From Rhizomucor pusillus (lineage: Eukaryota; Mucoromycota; Mucoromycetes; Mucorales; Lichtheimiaceae), in the NCBI GenBank assembly GCA_900175165.2, contig FWWN02000697.1, forward strand, positions 124,001 through 188,000: a DNA stretch of 64,000 nt. Reading direction: 5' to 3'. Under the pieces are notes generated by a model, which made no database searches, was not told the DNA's origin, and saw only the letters and a program-made list of their open reading frames with translations. A program made the position numbers and the translations under genes. Every line of letters starts with the position of its first letter. Position 1 is the stretch's first letter. Of this stretch, positions 11,313 to 22,241 are shown one piece after another.

Positions 11313-11391
11313 AGAGTAAAGAGTAAAGAAAAGAAGAAAGAGACGAGAGAAAAAGGTAAAAAGAAAAAGGAGAGAGAGAGAAAAAAAAATA
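11313..11391. repeat. Purine-rich low-complexity tract
   Basis: A run of A and G on the plus strand (AGAAAGAGACGAG and GGAGAGAGAGAG types) lies just downstream of the Rad14 stop codon. On the gene's strand it would be a pyrimidine tract in the 3' untranslated region. Short spurious open frames on both strands here come from this composition. Confidence 0.6.
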
Positions 11392-11489
11392 GCATCGAAT
11401 GTGTTCCTGCGTTTTGGGAGCATATGACTTCCTCGCCAATTGCTCTCTCTTTCTCCCATATTCGTCCCCCTGATTTTCTTTTCTTTTGT

Positions 11490-12689
11490 TCAGAACTCTT
11501 CAGACTCAATGATGAGCCCGCATTCTTGACATTTCTGTGTCGTTATACCGGTTTCAGGATCCTCAACTGGCGAGCCAAACGTATGCTTGTGTGGACCCTG
11601 TTGCCGTTTTCGTTCCCATGAACTGGTCATCGTTCGCCGTCTTAAATCTATTTTCAAAAGCGTTAACAACGAGGACAGCCGATACCGTCACTGTACAGGA
11701 TATCGAGAACTCGCCTGCAAGTTTCTCTTTAAATTTCTTATCCTTCTTTTCTTTCTTTTGCGCTTCCCGACGTTCGTATTCTGCGTCCAAGCCTTGTTCT
11801 CCTCCCCACTTTTTGAAGGCATATTGTTCGACCTAATTGAAATAAAGCAATGCATAAGTCGTAATTCAGCAGATACGTTGTATATTCGGGTGACGACGTG
11901 AATATTCCTACCATCTCCCGCACGTACAGCATCATATTATTCCATGTCGCTTTCCTTGGATTGGGTTTTGACCAATGTGGTAATAACTCGGTATCCCTTA
12001 GCTCGGCTAGAGAACGATCAAATAAGCGACCTATTCGTTTCCTAACAGTATCAGGTATTTCTTACGATCAGTTAACAAGTAATCCTGTAGAAAGTGGTAC
12101 ATACGTCAGCGACTACCAAATTAAGAAAAACCTTAATATCTTTTTACTACGCACCTCTTTGGCTTCCGTTTTTGTAATTAAGCTATATCGCTCCGGAAAC
12201 TTATCTCGACAGGCTCGACATACCGACAGATTGAACACTTGGAAGAAGGTCGGATCAATATCCATGGAACCACAATCCCGGCATTTTGGATTCTCTGTCG
12301 GATCTGCAGACATTGCTAGAGATAGCACAAAAAGGCCATGTCAATGCCCAATTATTTCCAGACTGCCCAGCTGACAAGGATGACAACATACGAATGAACT
12401 GGACGATCTTTGCCGTTTCTTCACGCCGGCTTTTGACCTTGTCGTCTTCTAGGGTATCTTCGACAATAAAGCCAGCTTTGGAATCCACCATTGTACTTAG
12501 ATCATACTCGTAATACTTTGTCCACCGTGATCGTTTCGGCAGAGGCTTCTTTACATCGTCGCTGGAGCCTGTTTCTGCGACGTTGGTCGCCTTCCGCTTC
12601 GTCTTTAGTTTCTCCAAAGCTTTGAGACGATTTTGTTCGATCCGCTCCCGCTGCTCAGGTGTCAATGTGCTAGTGGCTGAATTCTCCAT
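11490..12689 (-). CDS. RAD14: XPA/Rad14 nucleotide-excision-repair protein
   Basis: Damage-verification scaffold of nucleotide excision repair, binding distorted DNA, RPA and TFIIH. The start is the ATG complementary to 12687-12689 (MENSATSTLTPEQRERIEQN), the usual basic N-terminus of the family; the longer upstream frame is not needed. Exon 1 includes an acidic segment. The next part has the C4 zinc finger: CRDCGSMD ... VCRACRD, with Cys spacing C-x2-C-x17-C-x2-C. The DNA-binding region follows, with NMMLYVREMV-type and YAFKKWGG-type motifs (about 11830-11940). The last exon encodes the HKHTFG motif and ends with KCQECGLIIESEEF, the C-terminal CxxCG seen in Rad14 orthologues. At least four exons; the final intron (about 11657-11730) is needed to restore the family frame. 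Confidence 0.9.
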
Positions 12690-13271
12690 GTTGCAACAGC
12701 AAGACAAAAGTGCATGGATTGTTTGGAACTCAGTAGTCTTTATTCTACTGTGTTTCACAGTGATTGTTAAGCCGGACTCTGCTACTCGATCCATTGGTAA
12801 CGCCATCCAATGATCTTTCTTTGATATTACAACGTTTACTTCCCATTTTGAAGACGTGCGAAGATCTGCGTAAAGAAAGAACACATCATTCCGCTAGAAA
12901 ACACCGGCAATGCTATCATTATACGTAGATGCGAATGATCAAGAAGTACAAATTAGATTGAAATCTTTGAGTTTTAAAGTTGCAGATACTGTAAATGTAA
13001 ACCAATTTCAAATCATATAGATACACTCTTGCCACTCATCCTCCCCATCAAACATATTGCGCAATTTTCAATGCCGATCCACACTTGTCGATGATCATAT
13101 AATGTGATGATTTGTTTTCGTGAATCCACGCTGTCCTTTTTTATTGCTATTCACATGCTGTTGCAGCTGATGAGTGGTTTTATTTGCGACGTTTACATTT
13201 ATTCGCGACGACCACGGCCTAGTGGGTACTCTCTCGGTTAATTCTCGATACCAGCAATTCAACCGTTAATT
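12690..13271. other. Intergenic spacer between RAD14 and eS10 gene
   Basis: Contains the promoter of the minus-strand RAD14 gene and the 3' flank of the minus-strand ribosomal protein gene. AT-rich, with no open frame beyond extension of the RAD14 reading frame. No structured RNA recognised. Confidence 0.5.
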
Positions 13272-13903
13272 CTACATACCGAATCCACCACGGAACTTGG
13301 GCTCAAAGTCACCACCAGCACCTTCCTTGCGACGGTAATCATCACGGTCACCGCGGGGTCCACGGGCACCTTCGCGACCCTCACCACCGACTGAAAGTTC
13401 ATCGCATGTGAGTATTCGTTTGTGTGTTCCGCTATCGACAGACATCACTTACAAGCACGACGAGGAGCAGCAGGGCGAGCGGTCTTCTTCAAGGTAGCAG
13501 GAACGATTTCCTGGGGCAAGTGGAGGTCTAGATGAATCAAACAAAAATATGTCAATTCCCATGGCCCATACAAGTGTTGCTATGCAAATGTATATTTACA
13601 TTCACGGAGATAGTCAATGCCCTCGTTGGTAAGAGTGTAGTAATAGTATTGCCAAGAAAATTGGGTCTTGACGAAGCCCTTGGAGGTCAAAGACTGCATA
13701 GCCTTGATGACCTCGAGGTTGGGAACGTCAATGTCGGGATGCTTAGGGGCGTTAAAGTCCTTGGCAGCGACCAATGCACCGTCTATATTCGTTCTTCTTT
13801 AATACATGCCGTCTCTCTGTTGCTGAACGTTATTTGATGCTGAAATTTTACCCTTGAAAAGAGCCTCGTAAATAGCCTTTCGGTTTTGTTTCTGAATAAG
13901 CAT
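13272..13903 (-). CDS. RPS10: 40S ribosomal protein eS10
   Basis: Component of the small ribosomal subunit near the mRNA entry site. Four exons on the minus strand: the first starts [18 protein letters not shown] (ATG complementary to 13901-13903). The second encodes the conserved winged-helix core with [37 protein letters not shown] and the following strand. The third is short ([14 protein letters not shown]). The last encodes the Gly/Arg-rich tail [20 protein letters not shown] and ends FRGGFGM. Length and order match the family, including the RG-rich extension usual in eukaryotic eS10. Expression is expected to be high. Confidence 0.95.
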
Positions 13904-14753
13904 TCTGCCTAATTATGCGCGTTCCATTAGTGTCAATCCACCATCCAATAAATCGCATATATCCAGTCGAATTCATCCATCCATCCATTTTTTATCCATT
14001 CATCTGCTGCTCAAGGCTTTCGTTCATATGTTTCTTTCCCCCCTCCCAACGCCCTTCTCACATGGTTTCGATACATACTAAGGCGCGCAAAAGGGAGGGT
14101 TACATTAGTTGACCGGTCGACATTACTGGAGTGCCCTGCGTGCAATTGAATCTCCGGCTTGACAGATCTTCCTCCATGTCATTGCTTAGGTATATCTTTA
14201 GAATTGGAAGCTTGGATATAAATATTCGTTATGTAATTGTTACTATTTATTTTCTACTTACGGCGTGACAATTATACCAGCTAGAGGAATCTTATGGTTC
14301 GTGGAGAATGTTAAATCGAACAATGTACGAATGTACGCTGACGATGCATGAAACGATAAATTCAGCATACATATAAAAGACCCAAACTCATCTTTATCAG
14401 TCTTTCTTTTGTTCCTTTGCAGCATTGGCTTTTTCAATCTGAACGGCAATGATTCTTAAGCTGGGGAAAAAGCCGGATATATTGCAATGTAACGACCAGA
14501 TTTGCTAGGAAGTGACCTTTTATTAAGATGCATTAGAATATCTGAATGCACAACGGCTTGCACGATAATCCAGCGAGGTTTCTATGTACTTTGTTTGGAC
14601 TGTATCCATACTTCAAATTTCCTTTACTACGGTACGTCGTGCGTCCAGTTGATGGTGAGCAGGTCTGCCGATTGAAATCTTTTAGTCGTCCCTCTTTTTA
14701 GGCAGTAAAAAGCCACTTGGACTCCTCGCATATTTGCATAACTACTTTGTAGA
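13904..14753. other. Divergent promoter region between eS10 and TRM82 genes
   Basis: No convincing gene. On the minus strand near 14395-14545 several short frames are open; one starts MHLNKRSLPSKSGRYIAIYP (ATG near 14542) and another ends IIAVQIEKANAAKEQKKD before a stop near 14394. Joined by an intron they could make a very small protein of about 45 residues, but I cannot assign it. The part next to the eS10 start should hold its promoter. Confidence 0.35.
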
Positions 14754-16347
14754 ATGGCTCATAGAATCCCGTTCACTCGAGTGGCACGACATCCCACCAA
14801 GTCGCAACTGGTTTTTGCCAATGGCTCTGAATTCCTCGTCGTAGATTCTACGTAAGTAGAATCGGCAAAATATGGTCTTAACTGTCTCTCCAACAACAAC
14901 ACTGAAAATGACAGATCGGGAAACTTGGTGCGTCCCTACACCGGCGAACGGAAGCAAACCTATACCGAGCAGCACAAGAGTATAGGCTTCAGCAAGGATG
15001 GTTCGCTTATGGCAACTTCAGGCGACAACAAGCAGATCAATGTCTATGATACAAACACGTGGGATCTGAAATTATCACGGACAGCTGTCAAGCGCGTCAA
15101 TGCACTTGGTTTTGACGAAGCAGGCAAGATCGTCGTTGCTGATAAATTCGGCGATGTCTATTGGTACGTTGCTGCTGCATCCATATTTCTTAAGAAAAGA
15201 GAGTTGTGACACTCAATGAATGCGAGGGAATTTAGCCATCCAGTCGAAGAGCAAAAGGAAGGCGAAGACGCAAAGATGGCGCCTATCGTTGGACATGTGT
15301 CGATGGTTACGGACATGGTAGGTGCAGTTTAACATCTTCTGTCTGCTGCTGCTCCGTTGTCTCAATAGCCCTTAGGCATTGACACCAGGCGATAAATTTG
15401 TCGTTACCTCTGATCGTGACGAACACATCCGTGTGAGCCATTATCCGAATGGATACAACATCGAGACTTTCTGTCTTGGACACACCGACGTCGTAACGTG
15501 CATCAAGGTCGTGCCATGGAACGGGGATGTTTTGGTATCCGCTGGAGGTGATGGCAGCTTGCGAACCTGGAAGTATTTGCAAGGACAGCAGCTTTCAAAC
15601 CTTGATATCAAGCAATACATTAAACAGTATACACCAGAGGTAATGTCAAGAACAAAAGGCAATCCTGAAATGCATCAAGACTAAAAAAGGGAAATTAGGC
15701 AACGGATGCCAATTCCGTGGACCCCATTGTTGCTTCTCTTGCTTTGGAAGAAAATTACAAACTTTTGGCTGTTGCTTTTGCAAAGTAAAGAAAGGATCTT
15801 TGAGTGTGCGTATTTCTCGTGAACTAAGTAATCCATCCTTAGAACGCCGGCTATCCTTCTACTTCGATGGAACGATGAGAGCAAGGGCTTCGATTACGAC
15901 TGCACACTAGAAACTCCTGATCCAGTCCTTGATATTTGTTTTGACAATAAGGGCTTACTGTGGGCAACTTTGGCTCCATCAAATGAGTCTAATGCGCTGG
16001 TGACCGCTTTTGAATACAAGGAAAACAAGGTATTTGCAAGAATTTCTTTATTGATTCATCACAAATGTTTTTATGTACTAACCTTTATTTCAGATGGTGC
16101 AGGTCCCATCCGACGATGCCCGCGTCAGCAAAATCAACGCGGCAGAAGCAGGACTCGGTGAGTAAAAAAGGGAATGATGAACACTGGTTAACAGGATTGC
16201 TAACTAGACATTGTCCATTCAGTTGATACCATGCCCGACCTGTACAGTATTTTTGGATTGCGCAAGTTCCTGGATCTTCCTGAGCCACTCCAGGCACCAG
16301 CAGAGAAGAATCGACCAAAGAACAAGAAACGAAAGGTTGCAGAATAA
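14754..16347 (+). CDS. TRM82: tRNA (guanine-N7) methyltransferase non-catalytic WD40 subunit (Trm82/WDR4)
   Basis: WD40 partner that stabilises the Trm8/METTL1 catalytic subunit for m7G46 formation in tRNA. The ATG at 14754 opens MAHRIPFTRVARHPTKSQLV, followed by about seven exons. Repeats are visible: SIGFSKDGSLMATSGDNKQI, a second around VNALGFDEAGKIVVADKFGDV, then the signature FVVTSDRDEHIRVSHYPNGY and IETFCLGHTDVVTCI, which closely match the Trm82/WDR4 family. A further repeat has LVSAGGDGSLRTWKY. The C-terminus is short, with LYSIFGLRKFLDLP and a basic end (KNRPKNKKRKVAE) that may act as a nuclear signal. Ends at TAA 16345-16347, about 190 bp before the end of the convergent transporter gene. 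Confidence 0.93.
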
Positions 16348-16535
16348 ATGGGCTGTTCTTTCTTCTTCTCCTTTCTCTTTCTTTGTGCACATGTATGCTG
16401 TAATTGAACGGGGTGGGGATGCTACGGTGCGAATGGATATACAAATAGATAGAGTAAAATTCTTTTTCCGTTACAAACTTGCGAGAGAAAAAAATGGGTA
16501 TAGATGGGTATCTGCGATTCTTGTGATTATCTTGA

Positions 16536-18704
16536 TTAATTGAGATCTCTGTACTCTGCGCTTTCCTCGATATCAACGAGTCTGGCGGAATTCCGCTTGG
16601 AATTTGAGGTATTCATTGGAAGGAGCTCACGATCATCTTCGCTGTTACGCTGTGAAGAGAGTGTCGTTGCCGTTGGTATCTCGATCTCCACTGCATCGGC
16701 ATCGGTCGTTGTAGAGATTGACTCTTGTGGTTGTGGTGGCAGAGGTGCGGTCAAACCTGCAAACAGTGACCCCAGAGCAGAGTCGCCGCGAAAATGACCT
16801 TTCAAATGCCACGTCGGTGACGAAAGTGGAAGTTGTATCGACTGACGATTCACAGGCGGCTCGTCGTTCATACGGTCGACCAACTGGGACGTCAGGGATA
16901 TACCGCGGAAGACTGAGCTACGTCGTCGCCGATGTCCTAACCTTTGATTGTTGAAGGATAACGTTCCAGGCCATTCCTCGGGCGGTGAAGAAGCTCGCAA
17001 TGCAGGACGGTCAGCTTCGTGTTGTGTAGTAGTTTGGATAAGAGAGTGACGAGCTGGCCTAGTTGCGGCAGCGATGTGTTGTGCGGTTTCTGCAGGCACT
17101 GAACTTTCAAGATCATGGTTAGGACCATTCGACGTTCCCTCCTGTTCTATCTGCGAGCTAGCATCTGCGCTGATTGACAAGGGTTGATACTGCTGATCTT
17201 GCTTGTTTCTCTTTGAAGTAATCAGATAGACGCCCAAAAACTCGACAGCACAGCCAGTCATGAACCTTTACGATAAGATTAACGATGTGGAACGGCGTTC
17301 ACCACATCTTTGAGACTTACCGCGACATCTGGTCAATTTTCATGTTATCAAAATCATGGTATAATATGGCGCTTCCGATGATAGCTGATATTGTGAAGAG
17401 AACAAATTGAGTCGGGATAACTTCGGTCGATTCGAAGCGCTGCAATGCCTTGTTGAGATACTTGATTTGCAAAACAGCGGTGACAAACAAGACAAGAATC
17501 AAGAGATATGAAACTGTATATCTGTTGATATGAAGAGCAATCAATACAAGCTGCCAGCATGTACTCTTCTTGGACTTACGCAAACATGGCAATGAATGTC
17601 AGACTTAACAGAGATGCAACACTCTTGGTACACAAGACCGTGTATCCGCCTATGTTTGCCAGTTTAGGAAAATGTCCATCCCAACAGGAAGCATTCATTT
17701 CTTACCATATATCGCGACAAGACCAAGATCAATCATGATGCTTCTCGAACCGTATACTGGGGACAGCAATGTTAAGATGGTGATAGCAATACCGGTTGCA
17801 ATAAAGTATACGATAGATCTTGTTTGCGTGAGGGCATCAATAATCACTTCCGGGGACAACTATGGCGGACTTGAGCAAAGTCGAGCAAAAACTTTTTTCT
17901 TCGTGCTTTAATCACTCACCGGCGTTTCCTCTCCGTTGGAGCTTAGGACGACCATTGCTGCACCAAGCACAGCCAGTACAACACCGAGAAGATCTCTTTT
18001 CCGAAAAACCTCCTTGAGTATCAGAGGTGCCAGGATAACGTTGGAAACCAGCGTCGTCGTACCGAGCGGAGCAATTGTTGATGCTGGAGCGAACCCGTAT
18101 GCTTTTCAGTTGCAGCGGTTGAGAACAGGGAACTTCAGAGAGTAACTGCGTTACACGACTTGCCTACAAAGTTTCCAACTTCTCCCAGTATCATGAGAGA
18201 AATGCCCAACCACCACAGTTGAGACTTTAGATAATCCGAATCGCCGCCTCGAGACTCTTGAGCCATTGCCATGATCAACTTTCGCTGCTCCAACTCCTCT
18301 TCAGCAGAGCGTGGATATTCCTCAGATGTCCGAGTGGATGAGTATCCGTCGTCCGGAAAAAAGGCTGTCCCAGTGTAATATGTATGCGTCGTCGATATCC
18401 ATCGCGGTGGCTCATCCATGTTTGCAAAGTACCTCGCTACGGTTTTCTCTTGAATTCTATTATGCTACGCAGTAATGTTAAGATCCATTCGAACTTAATA
18501 TCTTTGCCGATAGACCTACAGCGAGCTTTTGCACGTTCAAGGCAACCGATATAAGTACCTGTTATGTGTCAGTGAGAATCCAGACGGGTGGCAGTTTGAA
18601 TGGTTGGAACTTACATTGCCACACACAGAAATCAGGACACCAATGAAAGTGTTGAATGCAACATTGCTATCAGACGACGGAGGCTCTTCTTGGCTAGTGC
18701 TCAT
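16536..18704 (-). CDS. NIPA-like (DUF803) magnesium-transporter-family membrane protein
   Basis: Multipass membrane protein of the NIPA branch of the drug/metabolite transporter superfamily, members of which move Mg2+ or related cations. The start is the ATG complementary to 18702-18704 (MSTSQEEPPSSDSNVAFNTF). TM1 (FIGVLISVCGNVLISVALNV) lies in the first two exons. A polar insert with MDEPPRWISTTHTYY separates it from the core. The core has the family pattern WWLGISLMILGEVGNFVGYG and APASTIAPLGTTTLVSNVIL, then further helices to GCAVEFLGVYLITSK. The tail (about 16540-17190) is about 220 residues, Ser/Pro/Gln-rich and probably cytosolic. About eight exons. The family call is firm; the substrate is inferred from animal homologues. 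Confidence 0.85.
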
Positions 18705-18982
18705 AAGGTGGCAAAGGCAGGGAAAGGTAAGAAGGAAAAAAAGTATTAGTGGTTGTCACCGTGCTAACGAACCCCGCGCTTTGGAAAATGATGGTGCAGG
18801 AAACGCAAGCTTCGACGCACGCCTGCAGTTTCCTAATCAGAACAAGAGTTCTTTGAAATCCACGAGCACCAAATTTTATCGATTGGCCAGCTGCAGCTCT
18901 TGCACAAAGTAAATCCTGGAAGCGAAAATAGAGATCGGCGTCTCTTTTCTTCCTTCCTTACCTTCCTTTTCCTTGTCCCTCC

Positions 18983-20374
18983 ATGAGCGTGCAGGCTGCC
19001 GTTGCGTTTTTAAACGGTAATGCATCAAATCCGCCGTCAAAATCATGGACCAGTCACAGCACTACCGCAAATGCAAGGCAAGAGCCTGACCGCATACGGA
19101 AGCGTACCAACAAGCCAATCACTTCGATCGACGTGCTCATCCAGGAACTGACAGCCATGTACGAAGAAGCTCTCGATAAATACCAACAAGCACAAGACCG
19201 TATCAAGCAATTGGAGGCTGACGTAGAGCTATACGCATCCGATGCAACCAAAGTCCGCGATTATGAAATCCGTGTCGAGTACCTCGCACAAAAGCTGGAA
19301 CAAGTCTCGGAAGAGCGCGATAACCTCGAACAGGAACTGCGAATGCAACGTCAAGGCCAGGGACGCCTCGACACACCCGTCTCGCCAATTTTTCAGCATC
19401 GACTTTCCGATCTCTTTGACAAAAAATCAATCAACGAAGAAGGCAGTTACGAACAGTCAGAAAACGGCGAATTTTTGCATGGCATTTTGGGTGACTATGT
19501 TGAGTCCGACGATCAAGAGGAGGAGGATGAACAGCAACAGGATCAGCCGCAGCCGCAACACGAGCAAGATACAGAGTCTGCTGAGCTCAAGGACCCGCAA
19601 CAACAGATCGAATTCTTGACTGAGCAACTACGCGCATACGATAAATTCACCAAGGATGCCGTCCAGGATTATTTATCTCAACTGGAGAAGCAGCGCCTGC
19701 ACAACAAAGCATTGCATCAAGTGCTTCGCAAACAAGACGAGTTAATTTCCACTTTAGAGAGCAAATTGAACAGCAACAACAATAACGTATCATCGGTTTC
19801 GCCAGTATCGGCTTCAAAGCGGACAGCTTCGCGGCCACCCAGAGGAGCAAGTCTGGCAATATCCACCGCAGTCGGCCAAGCTCGAACGATGGCCAGTCCG
19901 TCAAGTGCATCTCCTCAGCAACAGCGGTTGCTAAGAGAACATGAACAGTTAACACAGCAATTGTTAAACGAGCAAGCTCGCGAACAGACGACATCGATCG
20001 ATTTTTTGGCAGAGCTGGCACGTCCTGCCGTTGATGGCAAAAGCACTCCGCCTCCTCCAACTGCTCCACCGAGAGAACCACTTCCACCACTTCCCTCAGC
20101 TGCTTCAACAACATCACCTGTTTCTCTGGCCTCCGGCGGCTCCTCACCCGTCACATCCTGGTCTTCTGGCGAGAACGGCTACAAAAACCAGATTCCTAGC
20201 CAAGTCGACTCGTTTTATGCAAGCTACTTGAAATCTGAATTCGACGACAACGACGACACATCCCTCGATCATCACATGGAGGCTTTGCGACGTTTGGAGG
20301 GTCCTGGAAACAAGACATCCGGACAGAAAGCGTTCTGGAAGGGTGTCAAGCAAAAGTTGACGTCTCCGCGATAA
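18983..20374 (+). CDS. Coiled-coil, Gln/Pro/Ser-rich protein of unknown function
   Basis: Single-exon gene of 463 residues with no family I recognise. After a polar N-terminus, residues 50-120 form a heptad-rich coiled coil (LIQELTAMYEEALDKYQQAQ and following). A Glu/Gln-rich acidic patch follows (about 175-205), then a second coiled coil (about 205-265) containing LSQLEKQRLHNKALHQVLRK. The C-terminal third is low complexity, with a Pro-rich stretch (PPPPTAPPREPLPPLPSA) that could bind SH3 domains. The end is more conserved-looking: LDHHMEALRRLEGPGN and a basic tail KAFWKGVKQKLTSPR. The architecture suggests a cytoskeletal or cell-cortex scaffold, but that is a guess. Confidence 0.75.
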   Translation: MSVQAAVAFLNGNASNPPSKSWTSHSTTANARQEPDRIRKRTNKPITSIDVLIQELTAMYEEALDKYQQAQDRIKQLEADVELYASDATKVRDYEIRVEYLAQKLEQVSEERDNLEQELRMQRQGQGRLDTPVSPIFQHRLSDLFDKKSINEEGSYEQSENGEFLHGILGDYVESDDQEEEDEQQQDQPQPQHEQDTESAELKDPQQQIEFLTEQLRAYDKFTKDAVQDYLSQLEKQRLHNKALHQVLRKQDELISTLESKLNSNNNNVSSVSPVSASKRTASRPPRGASLAISTAVGQARTMASPSSASPQQQRLLREHEQLTQQLLNEQAREQTTSIDFLAELARPAVDGKSTPPPPTAPPREPLPPLPSAASTTSPVSLASGGSSPVTSWSSGENGYKNQIPSQVDSFYASYLKSEFDDNDDTSLDHHMEALRRLEGPGNKTSGQKAFWKGVKQKLTSPR

Positions 20375-20539
20375 ACCAAATAATTTAATCGTATTACTGC
20401 TGTGTAAATTAGTAATCTTCATCCAATCCTCACCCCTATCCTCCACACTCTTTTCCCCATTTTTGTATATCTTGGTCCTTCTTTATAATCATCTTCGAAG
20501 CAAAGCATAGAATGATACAAAAAAGAAAAAGAATCGGTT

Positions 20540-21613
20540 TTATCTAGTCTTGTTGAGTTTGTGGGTCGTTGCGGCCAATCTTTCTGTGAGAGGTTCAACT
20601 TTGCCGCCCATTCTTTCAATACGGGTGTTCTGGTTGTCAATCTCTTCGTTCATGGTCAATGCCATATTCTTTAGTTTGGCGGTAAACTCGCTGATGCCAT
20701 CCAGATTGCGATCAATCTCATCCTCCACAGCATCATCCTCTTCGTCTGCTTCAAACTGATATTTTCTTCTGTCCGCTTCTGAGCGGCCGCGGCGGAAACC
20801 AGCGTTTGCCGATACCCGCTCGTTGCGTCGCTGTGCTTGCTCGATACGAGCGTTCGATTCATATTCAGCCTGTCGGATCTGGTCGCGTTCTGCCATGTGC
20901 TCAGCTTGCTCTTGTCGCAATCGATCCAGTTCTCTCTGTTCGCGCTTGCCACGTGTGAACGGGTTCTTGACAACGGGTATAAAAATAGATCTGTTGAGCT
21001 GTTTCAGCTCCTCAGCCTGCGCAGCTGCACGGTTCGAATAAGCTTTTGATAAATCAAGGTTTCTGTCGACGTTGGCAAGTTGAGCTATTTTTCAATATGT
21101 ATCAGATTTGCTGCACTTCCTCTAAATCACAAATTTCTTCCACTTACAGGACTGCTCGCCGAGCATATTCATTGTATTACTCGCTGCAGCCTCAGCTTCA
21201 TGCAATTTGGCCAGAGCATTTCGTGTGCTTGCCAGAGAATCTTGCTTGACATCACGGATTTGCCGTTTAATGTTGGCCACTTCTTCGTCTTCCTCTTCTT
21301 GCTGTGCATACCGACTGCCTCCATACCGGCCTCCATCGCCGCTGTACTCATAAGAAGCGTCCGGATTCCTCGCCGAAGGTCGAGAGCCAAAAAGTTGATT
21401 GCGGTCTGCCTCGTCATCTTGTCGAGTGCCGTAACGGCCACCACCTCTGCCACCGCTTGCAGAGTAGCCATCTCCATCTCCTAGTCTGCTTGCCGGTTGC
21501 TTTTCGTACTCGGAAGGTGTGTAAGGAGTGCTCGGTGTGCTGCTTGCTTCAAACGGATTCGTGGAGCCAGAAGACACAGATGATGAGTCCTTGTTTTTCT
21601 TCTTCCAAAACAT
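20540..21613 (-). CDS. SEC9: Sec9/SNAP-25-type t-SNARE (Qb+Qc)
   Basis: Plasma-membrane SNARE that supplies two helices to the exocytic SNARE bundle with Sso-type syntaxin and Snc-type VAMP. The ATG complementary to 21611-21613 (MFWKKKNKDSSSVSSGSTNPF) is preferred over one 18 codons upstream because it gives the short basic start of the family. A disordered Gly/Ser/Tyr-rich segment precedes the Qb SNARE helix (VANIKRQIRDVKQDSLASTR), which continues across the single intron (about 21065-21147). The linker carries IPVVKNPFTRGKREQ (compare the NPF motif early in the protein). The Qc helix follows: DEIDRNLDGISEFTAKLKNM ... MGGKVEPLTERLAATTHKL. Central layer glutamines are present. There is no palmitoylated Cys cluster, as in yeast Sec9. 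Confidence 0.92.
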
Positions 21614-22241
21614 GCTTGCAAAGTTGGCAAATAAAAGGCGAAAGGCAGCAGCCAGCCCGTCTGCCAAAAGCGAGCATGAAAAGGTAAATTTTGTGAAACA
21701 ATACCCCTGTGCCTAAAGGACCTATTAATAACTTGCACATGTTGCTAAGCTACGCCAATTTGCACGTAATTCTTGACTGCACACAAGTTTGCTTCGCTTT
21801 GACTTGTTTCTTCAGGGACTGTGGAGTAACAGCATAGTAGTGCACAAATCATATTTCAGCCACAATGCCCTGGATGCCAGCATTGGCACTTTGAAAATTC
21901 ATACTAGAATTCTTAAGCGACTTTTTTTGTAACCAATCTTATTTACATCATGCGATATCTAGACTTGTATGTTTTGCGGACGGAGCACGATACATTTCCT
22001 GGCAGAGAAAACTATACAGTCTTTTCAAAAAATAATTTCTTCTATAATAAAAATCTATACAGTTGATGAGAATATTGTTTACGGCAAAAAAAACTCTCGA
22101 AAACTTTTGGCAGTCTTCATCCCTACGTACTTGCTAGAAATATACCAAGAAATCAGAGGAAAGATCCCACGGTCTGATGAAATATAATATTTATTCACAT
22201 TTTGCATTAATTGTTTCGCCCGTTCGCTTCTAAAACCAAAC
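21614..22241. other. Spacer between SEC9 and the RBM39-like gene
   Basis: AT-rich; no coding frame of substance. Should hold the SEC9 promoter and the 3' region of the splicing-factor gene. Nothing structured recognised. Confidence 0.5.

Noticed and set aside
19647..20147. 166-codon minus-strand frame inside the coiled-coil gene
   Set aside because: Antisense to a long, compositionally consistent open frame; Leu/Val-rich sequence is the expected complement of Gln/Asp/Asn codons.
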